This document shows positions 17,910-26,707 of a DNA stretch of 64,000 nucleotides, piece by piece. The notes below the pieces were generated by a model that ran no database searches, was not told the origin of the DNA, and saw nothing but the letters and a program-made list of their open reading frames with translations. Every line of letters starts with the position of its first letter. Position 1 is the stretch's first letter. Source of the stretch: Nocardioides sp. zg-1308 (GTDB lineage Bacteria; Actinomycetota; Actinomycetes; Propionibacteriales; Nocardioidaceae); NCBI RefSeq assembly GCF_013155375.1, contig NZ_JABJQY010000002.1, positions 62,001-126,000 of the forward strand. The letters run 5' to 3'. The translations under genes and the position numbers were made by a program.

Positions 17910-17966
17910 AAAGAAACTTGACATCTGCCGTTGACCACGACAGCCTGATGTCAAAGAAGTCAGACA
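17910..17966 (+). promoter_or_regulatory. Candidate operator upstream of the membrane protein/XRE pair
   Basis: TTGACATC (17918-17925) and GATGTCAA (17947-17954) form an 8-bp dyad with a 21-nt gap. Each half also belongs to a smaller palindrome: GTCAA-N6-TTGAC on the left and ATGTC-N10-GACAT on the right. Autoregulation by the downstream XRE protein is an inference from position. The rest of 17684-17988 holds the tag array and no gene. Confidence 0.45.
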
Positions 17967-17988
17967 TGACCACCATTTGGAGGACCCC

Positions 17989-18417
17989 ATGCCCACCACC
18001 ACCGACGCCCGCCAGAGCACCGGTCCGGGCACCACGGCACGCTGGGTCATCGCGGGTGTCGCCGGCCTGGTGGCGGCCGGGGCTGTCGGAGCCGTGGCGG
18101 CCGCCGTGCGTGACGACGCCCCCGACACCGTCACGTTCGCAGTCTTCGCGGCCCTCACCCTGCCGTTCGTCGCCGCACTGGTGGCGATCCTGCTCGACCG
18201 CACCGAGCACCCCGAGCAGGACGAGGACTCCATCGAGTCGCAATGGACGACGCGGGCGAGCAGCGGCGCCTTCTACGACACGATTATCGCGATGGGCCTC
18301 GCGACGTTCGCCACCTCGGTCCTCGACACCGCGTCGCCGCCTCTATGGCTCTTCGTGGTGCTGGGCCTGGCCGACATGTCGATCCGCCTGGTGCTGCTGC
18401 AGCGTCGGGAGGGCTGA
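17989..18417 (+). CDS. Small integral membrane protein paired with an XRE regulator
   Basis: A 142-residue protein with four likely membrane segments in two pairs (about 20-42, 48-68, then 97-115 and 118-136). I chose ATG 17989 because GGAGGA sits 5 nt upstream; the TTG at 17977 would place the Shine-Dalgarno inside the gene. The stop overlaps the ATG of the XRE gene. Two-gene units of a membrane protein of this size and a short YozG-like XRE regulator are common; the function is unknown. Confidence 0.8.
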   Translation: MPTTTDARQSTGPGTTARWVIAGVAGLVAAGAVGAVAAAVRDDAPDTVTFAVFAALTLPFVAALVAILLDRTEHPEQDEDSIESQWTTRASSGAFYDTIIAMGLATFATSVLDTASPPLWLFVVLGLADMSIRLVLLQRREG

Positions 18418-18635
18418 TGGACAACCGGCTGCGGGTGCTGCGGGAGGGCGCCGGGCTCTCGCAGGCCGAGTGCGCCCACGCGCTCGGGGTGTCACGGCAG
18501 ACGGTCATCTCGATCGAGAAGGGGCACTTCGACCCCCGACTGTCGCTCGCCTTCCGGATCAGCCGCCTCTTCGCCGTCCCGGTCGACGAGGTCTTCGTGC
18601 CGGACGGCGACCTCGTGGCGCCGGACGGTGACTGA
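18417..18635 (+). CDS. Short XRE-family (YozG-like) transcriptional regulator
   Basis: A 72-residue protein that is essentially one Cro/C1-type helix-turn-helix: LRVLREGAGLSQAECAHALGVSRQTVISIEKG (in two pieces, residues 5-36), then SLAFRISRLFAVPVDEVF. The ATG overlaps the upstream stop (TGATG), so it is translated with the membrane protein. It probably represses its own operon through the dyad upstream. Confidence 0.88.
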   Translation: MDNRLRVLREGAGLSQAECAHALGVSRQTVISIEKGHFDPRLSLAFRISRLFAVPVDEVFVPDGDLVAPDGD

Positions 18636-18684
18636 CCGCGGGAACCCGTTTGCGCGGGCTCGTCGCCCACGGTTGGCTGCTCCC

Positions 18685-19230
18685 ATGGCGCACCCCGGAT
18701 ACGACGGCATGTGGCTCCCGACCGACCAGGACCCGCGGATGCAGATGGGTCCGACGCGCGGAGAGCGCGAGTGCCTCGTCGGCTACCTCGAGTTCTACCG
18801 GCAGACGCTGGCCCTCAAGTGCGACGGGCTCGACGCGGAGCAGCTCGCCACCAGGGCGGTGCCGCCGTCCAACATCTCGCTGCTCGGCCTGGTGCGGCAC
18901 ATGGCGCGGGTCGAGCAGAGCTGGTTCCGGCGCGTGATCGAGGCCCGGATGGACATCCCGCGCCTCTTCCAGGACGAGGCCGAGGACGCCGGCTTCACCT
19001 TCCCCGACGCCGACGACGAGCTGGTGCGTGCCAGCCACGCGCTGTGGCAGTCGGAGATGGCCTACGCGCGCGAGGTGCTGGAGCGCACCGACCTTGCCAC
19101 CGTGGTGGACGTGCACGGGGAGCCGACCGAGGTGCGCGACATCGTCGTCCACATGATCGAGGAGTACGCCCGCCACTGCGGGCACGCCGACCTGGTGCGC
19201 GAGTGCATCGACGGCCGCGCCGGCCAGTAG
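18685..19230 (+). CDS. DinB-family (DUF664) protein
   Basis: A 181-residue four-helix-bundle protein. The metal-binding His positions of the DinB fold are suggested by LGLVRHMARVEQSWFRR, IVVHMIEEYARHCGHADLVRE. Some family members are mycothiol-dependent maleylpyruvate isomerases or S-transferases; actinobacteria carry many copies. The start is the ATG at 18685, which follows a leaderless-like region. No operon partner. Confidence 0.85.
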   Translation: MAHPGYDGMWLPTDQDPRMQMGPTRGERECLVGYLEFYRQTLALKCDGLDAEQLATRAVPPSNISLLGLVRHMARVEQSWFRRVIEARMDIPRLFQDEAEDAGFTFPDADDELVRASHALWQSEMAYAREVLERTDLATVVDVHGEPTEVRDIVVHMIEEYARHCGHADLVRECIDGRAGQ

Positions 19231-19281
19231 GGCGCCGCACCTGACGTCCCACGGTGGGGCGGCCTCCGTACGCTTGCCCGC

Positions 19282-20220
19282 GTGACTGCTGCTTCCGGCT
19301 ACGGCCTGCTGACCCTCCACGGCGACACCGTCCTCGACGCGTGGTTCCCCTCCCCCGTGCTCGGTGCGACCGAGGGCGAGCCGTCCGCGGAGCTCGCGCA
19401 CCTCGACGGCGGCGAGGACGACATGCGCGGCGTGACCCGTCAGGTCCGGCTGGTCGAGATCGCCGACCTCGACGCAGCGCCCGCGTCCACGGAGGACGTC
19501 TGGCTGCGCCTGCACCTGCTGTCGCACCGCCTCGTGCGCCCGCACGGGACGAACATGGACGGTGTCTTCGGCCTGCTGACCAACGTCGTGTGGACCAGCG
19601 CCGGTCCCTGCGCGGTCGAGGGCTTCGAGCAGGTGCGCGCCCGGCTCCGCACCGTGGTGCCCGGGCACGTCGTGCAGGTCTTCGGCATCGACAAGTTCCC
19701 GCGGATGACCGACTACGTCGTCCCCGGCGGCGTCCGCATCGCCGACGCCGACCGCGTCCGCCTCGGCGCCCACCTCGCCGAGGGCACGACCGTCATGCAC
19801 GAGGGCTTCGTGAACTACAACGCCGGCACGCTCGGCGCCTCGATGGTCGAGGGCCGCATCTCCGCCGGTGTCGTCGTCGGCGAGGGCTCGGACGTCGGTG
19901 GCGGCGCGTCGATCATGGGCACGCTGTCCGGTGGCGGCAAGGAGGTGATCTCCGTGGGCGAGCGCTGCCTGATCGGCGCCAACGCGGGCATCGGCATCTC
20001 CCTGGGCGATGACTGCGTGGTCGAGGCCGGCTGCTACGTCACCGCCGGCACCAAGGTGACTGTCAGCGACATGGACGGCAAGCCGCAGGTCGTGAAGGCG
20101 GCCACCCTCTCGGGAGTCGACAACATCCTGTTTCGCCGCAACTCGGTCAGCGGCGCCATCGAGGCCGTGCCGTGGAAGGGCGAGGGCATCGCCCTCAACG
20201 CGGCGCTGCACGCCAACTAG
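19282..20220 (+). CDS. dapD: Tetrahydrodipicolinate N-succinyltransferase
   Basis: A 312-residue enzyme with the left-handed beta-helix repeats of hexapeptide transferases (RISAGVVVGEGSDVGGGASIMG, split). It transfers succinyl from succinyl-CoA to tetrahydrodipicolinate in diaminopimelate synthesis. The length and LVRPHGTNMDGVFGLL match the actinobacterial DapD type. GTG 19282 is 7 nt after TACGCT with no Shine-Dalgarno, a leaderless arrangement. dapC lies 1 kb downstream on the other strand and dapE 6 kb upstream. Confidence 0.95.
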   Translation: MTAASGYGLLTLHGDTVLDAWFPSPVLGATEGEPSAELAHLDGGEDDMRGVTRQVRLVEIADLDAAPASTEDVWLRLHLLSHRLVRPHGTNMDGVFGLLTNVVWTSAGPCAVEGFEQVRARLRTVVPGHVVQVFGIDKFPRMTDYVVPGGVRIADADRVRLGAHLAEGTTVMHEGFVNYNAGTLGASMVEGRISAGVVVGEGSDVGGGASIMGTLSGGGKEVISVGERCLIGANAGIGISLGDDCVVEAGCYVTAGTKVTVSDMDGKPQVVKAATLSGVDNILFRRNSVSGAIEAVPWKGEGIALNAALHAN

Positions 20221-20222
20221 CC

Positions 20223-21188
20223 GTGCCCTCCCTGCGCACGGCGGCCGTCGGCACCGTGGTGGCCCTCGGCGCCGTCGCCGCTGCCGTGGTGCTCGTCGAC
20301 CGCAGCGGCGTGGACACGCCCTTCGACTCCAGCGGGTGCACCGCCGAGGTGGACGGCCACACCGTGGAGGTCGACCTCGAGCAGGCCGAGAACGCCGCCC
20401 TCATCACGGCGATCTCGGTCCAGCGCGGCATGCCCGCCCGGGCCGCGAGCATCGCGCTGGCGACGGCCTACCAAGAGTCGAAGCTCTACAACATCGACTA
20501 CGGCGACCGCGACTCCGTCGGGTTGTTCCAGCAGCGTCCGTCGCAGGGCTGGGGCAGCGTGGCGCAGCTGACCGACCCGGTCTACGCCACCAACGCCTTC
20601 TACGACGCGCTCGCGCAGGTCGAGGGCTACGAGGGCATGCAGATCACGGCGGCCGCCCAGGAGGTGCAGCGCTCGGCCTACCCCGACGCGTACGCCGACC
20701 ACGAGCAGGACGGCCGCGCCCTCGCCTCGGCCCTCACCGGCAACTCGCCGCGGGCGATGTGGTGCGACGTGCCGGGCGACGCCGAGGAGGCCACCGACGA
20801 GCTCGACGAGACGGGGCTGGTGCCGCGCGCGGCCGCCGTACGACGCGACCTGGAGGCACGCTTCGGCGCCCTGTCGCTCGGCGGCTTCGAGCCCGGCGGG
20901 GTGTCGAGCGGGCACATGGAGGGCTCGGCGCACTACGAGGGTCGCGCCGTCGACGTCTTCCACCGCCCGGTGACCGCGGAGAACCGCAAGCGGGGCTGGG
21001 CGATGGCGACCTACCTCGTGGCCAACGCCGACCGGCTCGACGTGCGCACCATCATCTTCGACGACCGGATCTGGCAGGCAAACCGCTCGGACGACGGCTG
21101 GCGCGACTACCGGGTCCCGTCGTCCTCGGGCGGCGACCGGGCGATCCTCGAGCACCGCGACCACGTCCACGTCGACGTCTTCGACTGA
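20223..21188 (+). CDS. Membrane-anchored protein: lysozyme-like domain plus M15-like domain
   Basis: A 321-residue protein with an N-terminal membrane anchor (about 3-26). The first domain has a transglycosylase-like pattern, AASIALATAYQESKLYNIDYGDRDSVGLFQQR, given here in summary at about residues 75-110. The C-terminal domain has SGHMEGSAHYEGRAVDVF and DHVHVDVF, an H-D-HxH arrangement like M15 D-Ala-D-Ala peptidases. I infer a cell-wall hydrolase, but catalytic residues are unproven. GTG 20223 begins 2 bp after the dapD stop, so both may share one transcript. Confidence 0.65.
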   Translation: MPSLRTAAVGTVVALGAVAAAVVLVDRSGVDTPFDSSGCTAEVDGHTVEVDLEQAENAALITAISVQRGMPARAASIALATAYQESKLYNIDYGDRDSVGLFQQRPSQGWGSVAQLTDPVYATNAFYDALAQVEGYEGMQITAAAQEVQRSAYPDAYADHEQDGRALASALTGNSPRAMWCDVPGDAEEATDELDETGLVPRAAAVRRDLEARFGALSLGGFEPGGVSSGHMEGSAHYEGRAVDVFHRPVTAENRKRGWAMATYLVANADRLDVRTIIFDDRIWQANRSDDGWRDYRVPSSSGGDRAILEHRDHVHVDVFD

Positions 21189-21206
21189 GGGCTCGGCGCT
21201 CCGACC

Positions 21207-22325
21207 TCAGACCGTGAGCCGGGCGGCCGCGGCCGCCACGCGCTCGTCGGTGGCGGTGAAGGCGACGCGTACGTGCCGCCGACCGGCCGCTCCGTAGAAC
21301 TCCCCGGGCGCGACCAGGACGCCCTTCCCGGCCAGGTCGGCGACCGTGCTCCAGCAGTCCTCGTCGCGGGTCGCCCACAGGTAGAGCGACGCCTCGGAGT
21401 GGTCGATGCGGAAGCCCGCGGACCGCAGCGCGTCCTTGAGCACCAGGCGCCGGGCGGCGTAGCGGGCGTGCTGCTCCGCCACGTGCTCGTCGTCGTCGAG
21501 CGCCGCGGCCATCGCCCGCTGCTGCGGGCCGGGCATCTGCAGGCCGAGGTTCTTGCGGACCGCGAGCAGCTCGCCCACCAGGGCCGGGTCGCCGGCGACC
21601 AAGGCGCAGCGGTAACCGGCGAGGTTGGACCGCTTCGACAGCGAGTGCACGGCGAGGATCCCGTCGAGCGAGCCGCCGTTGACCTGCGGGTCGAGGACCG
21701 ACAGCGGCTGGTCGCCCTCCCACGCGCACTCGATGTAGCACTCGTCGGAGACCAGCACGGTGCCGCGCTCGCGGCACCACTCCACGACCTTGCGCAGGTG
21801 CTCGAGCGGCAGGACGCGGCCGGACGGGTTGGCCGGGCTGTTGATCCACAGCAGCCGCGGCGTGCGCGGCCCGAACGCGGTCAGCGAGTCGGTGGCGAGG
21901 CTGTCGGCACCGGCCAGCGCCGCGCCCACCTCGTACGTCGGGTAGGCCAGCGCCGGGTAGCCGACGAGGTCGCCGGCGCCGATGCCGAGCTGGAGCGCCA
22001 TCGAGGCGATGAGCTCCTTGGACCCGGTGACCGGCAGCACGCCGTCGAGGCCGAGCCCGGTGACGCCGTGGCGTCGCGACAGCCAGTCCACCGCCGCCCG
22101 GCGCGACGCCTCGAGGCCGATCGTCGTCGGGTAGCCCGGCGAGTCAGCGGCCGCCCGCAGCGCTGCCTGCACCACCTCGGGCGTGGGGTCGACCGGCGTG
22201 CCGACTGACAGGTCGCACACCCCGTCGGGGTGCGCGCGAGCCGTGGTGGCGTGCGCCGTGAGCTTGTCCCAGGGGAAGTCCGGGAGCCGGCCGGAGACCG
22301 GCCCCCTCGCCTGGGACGGGATCAC
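21207..22325 (-). CDS. dapC: Succinyldiaminopimelate aminotransferase
   Basis: A 372-residue fold-type I PLP enzyme. The PLP lysine lies in HSLSKRSNLAGYR; NSPANPSGRVLP and SDECYIECAW are the cofactor-contacting stretches. It converts N-succinyl-2-amino-6-ketopimelate to N-succinyl-LL-diaminopimelate. GTG 22325 overlaps the fdxA stop (GTGA), and the fdxA-dapC order is common in actinobacteria. Confidence 0.93.
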   Translation of the reverse strand: MIPSQARGPVSGRLPDFPWDKLTAHATTARAHPDGVCDLSVGTPVDPTPEVVQAALRAAADSPGYPTTIGLEASRRAAVDWLSRRHGVTGLGLDGVLPVTGSKELIASMALQLGIGAGDLVGYPALAYPTYEVGAALAGADSLATDSLTAFGPRTPRLLWINSPANPSGRVLPLEHLRKVVEWCRERGTVLVSDECYIECAWEGDQPLSVLDPQVNGGSLDGILAVHSLSKRSNLAGYRCALVAGDPALVGELLAVRKNLGLQMPGPQQRAMAAALDDDEHVAEQHARYAARRLVLKDALRSAGFRIDHSEASLYLWATRDEDCWSTVADLAGKGVLVAPGEFYGAAGRRHVRVAFTATDERVAAAAARLTV

Positions 22326-22648
22326 TCGTCGTGCTCCTGCGGGGGCAGCGCGGCGACGAGCTCGTGGTCCTTGTCGATGACGCCCATCTTGGCGGCACCG
22401 CCGGGCGAGCCGAGGTCGTCGAAGAAGTGGACGTTGGCGTCGTAGTAGCCCTTCCACTCCTCCGGGGTGTCGTCCTCGTAGAAGATGGCCTCGACCGGGC
22501 ACACGGGCTCGCAGGCGCCGCAGTCGACGCACTCGTCGGGGTGGATGTAGAGCATCCGCTTGCCCTCGTAGATGCAGTCGACGGGGCACTCATCGACGCA
22601 CGCGCGGTCCTTGAGGTCGACGCACGGCTGGGCGATGACGTAGGTCAC
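22322..22648 (-). CDS. fdxA: 7Fe ferredoxin
   Basis: A 108-residue ferredoxin. CVDLKDRACVDECPVDC and CVDCGACEPVCP supply the ligands for one [3Fe-4S] and one [4Fe-4S] cluster. The C-terminal extension (FFDDLGSPGGAAKMG) is typical of actinobacterial FdxA. I chose GTG 22648, with AGGAGG 5 nt upstream, over the longer frame to 22675. It feeds electrons to unknown partners (often P450s) and is coupled to dapC. Confidence 0.95.
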   Translation of the reverse strand: MTYVIAQPCVDLKDRACVDECPVDCIYEGKRMLYIHPDECVDCGACEPVCPVEAIFYEDDTPEEWKGYYDANVHFFDDLGSPGGAAKMGVIDKDHELVAALPPQEHDE

Positions 22649-22713
22649 CAGGTCCTCCTGAAGACGGCTGGGCACGGATGGGGAACGTGTCGCTCCACTC
22701 TAGTATCCGGTGG

Positions 22714-23655
22714 GTGCCGGACATGTCAGAACCCCGTGCAGGCGAGACAGCAGCCGAGACCGCCGTGCGTGGCCACACCCTCGGACCGCACGTCGTCGGG
22801 CAGCGGATCGTGGTCCGCCACCTGCTCCCGGACGGCCGCGCGACCGACGTCCTCGGGACCTGTACGGCGTGGGGCGCGGGCACGCTGACGATCGAGCGCG
22901 ACGGCCCGCACGCCGGCGCCGGCCCGGTCGTCGTCGCGCTGGCCGACGTCGTCACCGGCAAGCCGGTCCCGCCCCGCGCGTCGGTGCGGGCGCGGGTGGG
23001 CGCGCGCGAGTGCGAGGAGCGGATCGCCGCCCTGTGGGCCTCCACGACGACGGAGCCGCTCGGGTCGTGGCTGCTGCGCGCCTCCCCTCCGCACGGCGGG
23101 AGGCTGCGCCGCCGCGGCAACTCGGCGTTGGCCATGGACGAGCCGGGCATCGGCTGGGTCGACGCGGCATGGGGCGTACGGCGGTTCTACGACGGCCTCG
23201 AGCAGACGCCGTTGATCCAGGTGCAGCTCGGGTCGGCGGTGGAGCAGAAGCTCGCCACCTTGGGCTTCACGCCGATGGGGGACGGCGATGCCCACGCGCA
23301 GCTGGCGCCGGTCGCGCAGGCGCTGAGGTCACTGCGGGCGGTGGCGCCGGAGGCCGACGCCGAGCTCGACGAGACCGCGGACCGGGTCAGCGTCAGGCTG
23401 GCGGGAGGTCGTGCCACCGGGACCGGCGTGCTGACGGACGACTGGCTGCTGGTCGAGGGGCTGGCGGTGGACGAGGGCCACAGGCGGCGCGGGCTCGCGA
23501 GCGGCGTGCTGGTCGAGCTGCTCGACTGGGGCGCCTCGCAGGGCGCCCGGACGGCGATGCTGCACGTCGAGGTCGCCAACGAGCCGGCGCTGGCGCTCTA
23601 CGCGCGCCACGGCTTCGTCACGCACCACACGAACCGCTACCTCGTCGGGCGCTGA
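22714..23655 (+). CDS. GNAT-family N-acetyltransferase
   Basis: A 313-residue protein with a C-terminal GNAT domain: GLAVDEGHRRRGLASGVLVEL is the acetyl-CoA loop (R/Q-x-x-G-x-G/A), and EVANEPALALYARHGF is the final motif. The N-terminal half has an Sm-like start (VGQRIVVRHLLPDGRATDVLG) seen in related actinobacterial proteins. GTG 22714 is 7 nt after TAGTAT, so I favour it as a leaderless start over ATG 22723. It is divergent from fdxA; the substrate is unknown. Confidence 0.85.
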   Translation: MPDMSEPRAGETAAETAVRGHTLGPHVVGQRIVVRHLLPDGRATDVLGTCTAWGAGTLTIERDGPHAGAGPVVVALADVVTGKPVPPRASVRARVGARECEERIAALWASTTTEPLGSWLLRASPPHGGRLRRRGNSALAMDEPGIGWVDAAWGVRRFYDGLEQTPLIQVQLGSAVEQKLATLGFTPMGDGDAHAQLAPVAQALRSLRAVAPEADAELDETADRVSVRLAGGRATGTGVLTDDWLLVEGLAVDEGHRRRGLASGVLVELLDWGASQGARTAMLHVEVANEPALALYARHGFVTHHTNRYLVGR

Positions 23656-23675
23656 CCCTGGTCGGAGCAGCCCGG

Positions 23676-25427
23676 CTACTCGTCGACGGCGTCGGGGTTG
23701 GTGCAGATCACCGTGTCGCTCGGGGTGTACGTCGTGCTGAACACCTCGTCCTCGCGGGACTCGGTGTTGCCGTTGACCGGCTCGAAGTAGCGCACGACGT
23801 CGATGTCGAAGCCGCCGTAGCCCTCGTTGGGGTGGCAGGTGAGGGAGTCGATCCGCCGCGTCGCGGGCTGCGTGATGTTGTAGCGCTCGCCGGTCGTGGT
23901 GGTGATGTCCCAGTACTTGGTGGAGTACATCGTCGCGGTGACCACGCCCGAGGACGACGGGGTGGACGGCGTCACGTTGGTGTCGATGAGCACGCCGTAG
24001 GGGGTGTCGTTCCTGAAGCGCAGGTCGACGGCACCCCAGGCCACCGTGGCCTCCCGACCGACGGGGTAGCGGTCGATGTAGAACGAGTGCGGCTTGTGCT
24101 CGACGTCCTCGAGACCGGAGAAGAACATCGCGTTGAAGAGGGTGGTGGCCATCTGCGAGACGCCGCCGCCGAGGTCCTGGACGAGGATGCCGTCGCTGAT
24201 GACGTAGCCCTTGGTGAACCCGTTGGCCTCCGTGCGCTCCCCCACCGTGTCGTTGAGCGAGAACGTCTCGCCCGGCTTGAGGAGCGTGCCGTCGATGATC
24301 TCCGCGGCCCGGCCGATGTTGATGTTGCGGTACTCGGCGTAGGGGAAGTAGGTGGTGAAGCTCGCCACCCGCTCGCGCACCTGGAGGTCCCGGGCGTCCT
24401 TGGTCGTGAAGTCGGGCTGCGCCGCGGTGGCGTCGAGCGTCAGCGTGCGCTGGCCCTGCGGCTTGGCGACGGTGTCGAGGAAGCCGGCCTCGAGCTGCGC
24501 CCGGTCGAACGTGACGCCGGGCCTGGCCGGGACGACCTGCGGCCGGCCGCCGACCAGGGCGACGCTCGCGTCGACCGGGGCGCCGGCGGTGACGAGGCCG
24601 TCGACCACCTCGCTGAGCGCGGCGCCGTCCAGCGTCGGGACGAGCTCGCCGTCGGTCGGCACCAGACTGAGCGCGGCGGTGTAGTCCGCGGGGAAGACCT
24701 TGACGTCGGACCCCTCGAACCGCAGCGTCACCGGGGCGGCCACCGCGGGCGAGGCGAAGCCGTCGAGCGCCTCCCGGACGTCGCTCGCGTCGACCTGGGG
24801 CACCACCTCCGCCATCTCGAGCGCGACGGTGCCGGGGGCGTCGTCGAGGTAGGCCTCGCGCAGCGCGGTCAACGTGTCGCTCGGGTCGAGCGCCGAGCCC
24901 GTACGGGCCTCGGTCGTGCTGATCTCGGCGCCGTCGAAGGCGATGGCGCCGTCGCGGGCCGGGGTGCCGTGCTGCTCGTCGAGGCGGGCCCGGTAGGCGT
25001 TGTAGGCGGCGTCGTCGACGGTCACCTCCGCCTCGAAGTCGTCGCCGCCGGTGAAGTAGTTCCAGAGCCGGACCGGGTCCCAGCTCTCCTCGCCGCCCGC
25101 CTCGGCGACGGACGCGTCGTAGTCGACGCCGAGACCGGCCTCGGACGGGACGACGGCGACCTGCTCGCCCTCGATCGTGGTCGCGATCTCGCGGTCGACC
25201 TTGTCGGCGAGCCCGGCGCGCAGCCGGTCGGCCGCCTCGTCCTGCGGGTGCCCGCCGATGCGTACGCCGGACACGGTGGTGTTGCGCGGGACCTTGTCGC
25301 CGGCGACGTAGTGGGCCGCCACGTAGAGGCCGCCGAAGATGACGACGAGCCCGACGAGCAGCCAGCCGACGACCTTGGCGCCCGCCTTGTCGCGGGGTCC
25401 GTCGGTGGTCTTCGGGTTCTTCGGCAC
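23676..25427 (-). CDS. VanW-family peptidoglycan-binding protein
   Basis: A 583-residue protein with one membrane anchor (about 19-41), two peptidoglycan-binding-like (PF12229-type) segments in the outer part, and a C-terminal VanW domain (NIGRAAEIIDGTLLKPGETFSLN, then DLGGGVSQMATTLFNAMF). VanW proteins are found in vancomycin-resistance and cell-wall loci but their reaction is not known. GTG 25427 is 6 nt after TAAACT, a leaderless arrangement. Confidence 0.9.
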   Translation of the reverse strand: MPKNPKTTDGPRDKAGAKVVGWLLVGLVVIFGGLYVAAHYVAGDKVPRNTTVSGVRIGGHPQDEAADRLRAGLADKVDREIATTIEGEQVAVVPSEAGLGVDYDASVAEAGGEESWDPVRLWNYFTGGDDFEAEVTVDDAAYNAYRARLDEQHGTPARDGAIAFDGAEISTTEARTGSALDPSDTLTALREAYLDDAPGTVALEMAEVVPQVDASDVREALDGFASPAVAAPVTLRFEGSDVKVFPADYTAALSLVPTDGELVPTLDGAALSEVVDGLVTAGAPVDASVALVGGRPQVVPARPGVTFDRAQLEAGFLDTVAKPQGQRTLTLDATAAQPDFTTKDARDLQVRERVASFTTYFPYAEYRNINIGRAAEIIDGTLLKPGETFSLNDTVGERTEANGFTKGYVISDGILVQDLGGGVSQMATTLFNAMFFSGLEDVEHKPHSFYIDRYPVGREATVAWGAVDLRFRNDTPYGVLIDTNVTPSTPSSSGVVTATMYSTKYWDITTTTGERYNITQPATRRIDSLTCHPNEGYGGFDIDVVRYFEPVNGNTESREDEVFSTTYTPSDTVICTNPDAVDE

Positions 25428-25436
25428 GCCGCGAGT

Positions 25437-25799
25437 TTAGGTGGCCGACCCCGGATCCCCCGGATCGTCGGCGCGTGCGCGACCCGACCCGACGGTCGCC
25501 AGCGCGGCCACGAGCAGGACGGCCGAGCCGGCGAGGAACGACCAGCCCGCGGCGTCTGCCCCGACGAGGAACCCGCCCGCCGGGCGTTCGAGCGCACCCC
25601 GCAGGACGGGTGTGCACCACCCGAGCGCGAAGCCGACCCGCGTCTCTCCGGGTGGCAGCCAGGCCAGTGCCACCAGTGCGGCGACCAGCGCGAGCGCCAG
25701 CCCCCACCAGAGCTGGTGGAGCAGGGTCCCGGCCACCCCCGACACGACGCCGACGACCAGCGCGCCCGCCACCCGCAGGGCGGCCAGCAGCGTCGTCAC
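25437..25799 (-). CDS. Small membrane protein downstream of mshB (DUF6113-like)
   Basis: A 120-residue protein with about four membrane helices and a short charged tail. Its GTG (25799-25797) overlaps the mshB stop, so it is translated with mshB. A protein of this size and topology next to mshB is common in actinobacteria (annotated DUF6113 in some genomes); I base the name on position and topology, not on a motif. The longer frame to 25889 overlaps mshB and is unlikely. Confidence 0.7.
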   Translation of the reverse strand: MTTLLAALRVAGALVVGVVSGVAGTLLHQLWWGLALALVAALVALAWLPPGETRVGFALGWCTPVLRGALERPAGGFLVGADAAGWSFLAGSAVLLVAALATVGSGRARADDPGDPGSAT

Positions 25800-26698
25800 A
25801 GACCGGCGAAGAGGTCCTCCTCGAACCCGTCGGCGCCGGCGGGTCCCGCGGTGCCCTTGACCAGGCGGTAGAACTCCTCGGCCCACCACGAGTGGCCGCT
25901 CTCCGCGCCGGAGAAGAACGACCCGTCGGGCTCCACCTGGGTGGCGTGCTTGGCCAGGGCGTCCATCTTGCGCTGCACGGTGGCGCGGCCGTCGACCCGC
26001 GCGCTGATCAGCTCGTCGGGCGTGACGAATGGCGGCAGCTTGCCGTCGGGCTCCATCCCCTTGAAGGTCTCGGTGTCACCGGACGCGCGCAGCTGGCGCA
26101 GGCTCTCGCGCATCCGCGACTCGCTCATCGCGGTCCAGTAGATCTTCGCGACGTCGTGGGGCTCGCCGAGCTCCAGCTTGTAGGACGGGGCCGCGGCCAG
26201 CTGGGCGGCGTACATCGCGACGCGGTGGGCCTGGATGTGGTCGGGGTGGCCGTAGCCGCCGAACTGGTCGTAGGTCACCAGCACCTGCGGGCGCACCTCG
26301 CGCACGACCTTGACGAGCTCGTCGGCGGCCGCGTTGAGGTCGGCGGTCCAGAAGGCGTTGTCGGGGAGCGTCTCGGACGGGATCGCGTGGCCGTCCTCGT
26401 GCCACTCCATGCCGGAGTCGTGGAAGCGGCCGAAGCCGCCGAGGAAGCGGTGGTCGGTGACGCCGAGGACCTCCATCGCCTCGTCGAGCTCGCCGCGGCG
26501 GTGCTCACCGAGCCCGCCCTTCTCCTCGTAGGCGAGGTGGGCCAGCTCGGGCACCAGCACCTCGCCCATCTCGCCGGCCGTGCAGGTGACGAGGGTGACG
26601 CCGACACCCTCGTCGACGTAGCGCGCCATCGTGGCGCCGTTGTTGATGCACTCGTCGTCGGGATGGGCGTGGACGAGCAGCATGCGGTGGTCGGTCAT
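25796..26698 (-). CDS. mshB: GlcNAc-inositol deacetylase of mycothiol synthesis
   Basis: A 300-residue LmbE-family zinc deacetylase. HAHPDDE near residue 10 holds two metal ligands and the catalytic Asp, and GYGHPDHIQAHR supplies the third ligand. It removes acetate from N-acetylglucosaminyl-inositol, the second committed step to mycothiol. The ATG is 6 nt after TAGTCT with no Shine-Dalgarno. Mycothiol is restricted to actinobacteria, which supports the taxonomic placement. Confidence 0.95.
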   Translation of the reverse strand: MTDHRMLLVHAHPDDECINNGATMARYVDEGVGVTLVTCTAGEMGEVLVPELAHLAYEEKGGLGEHRRGELDEAMEVLGVTDHRFLGGFGRFHDSGMEWHEDGHAIPSETLPDNAFWTADLNAAADELVKVVREVRPQVLVTYDQFGGYGHPDHIQAHRVAMYAAQLAAAPSYKLELGEPHDVAKIYWTAMSESRMRESLRQLRASGDTETFKGMEPDGKLPPFVTPDELISARVDGRATVQRKMDALAKHATQVEPDGSFFSGAESGHSWWAEEFYRLVKGTAGPAGADGFEEDLFAGL

Positions 26699-26707
26699 GG
26701 CTCCAGA

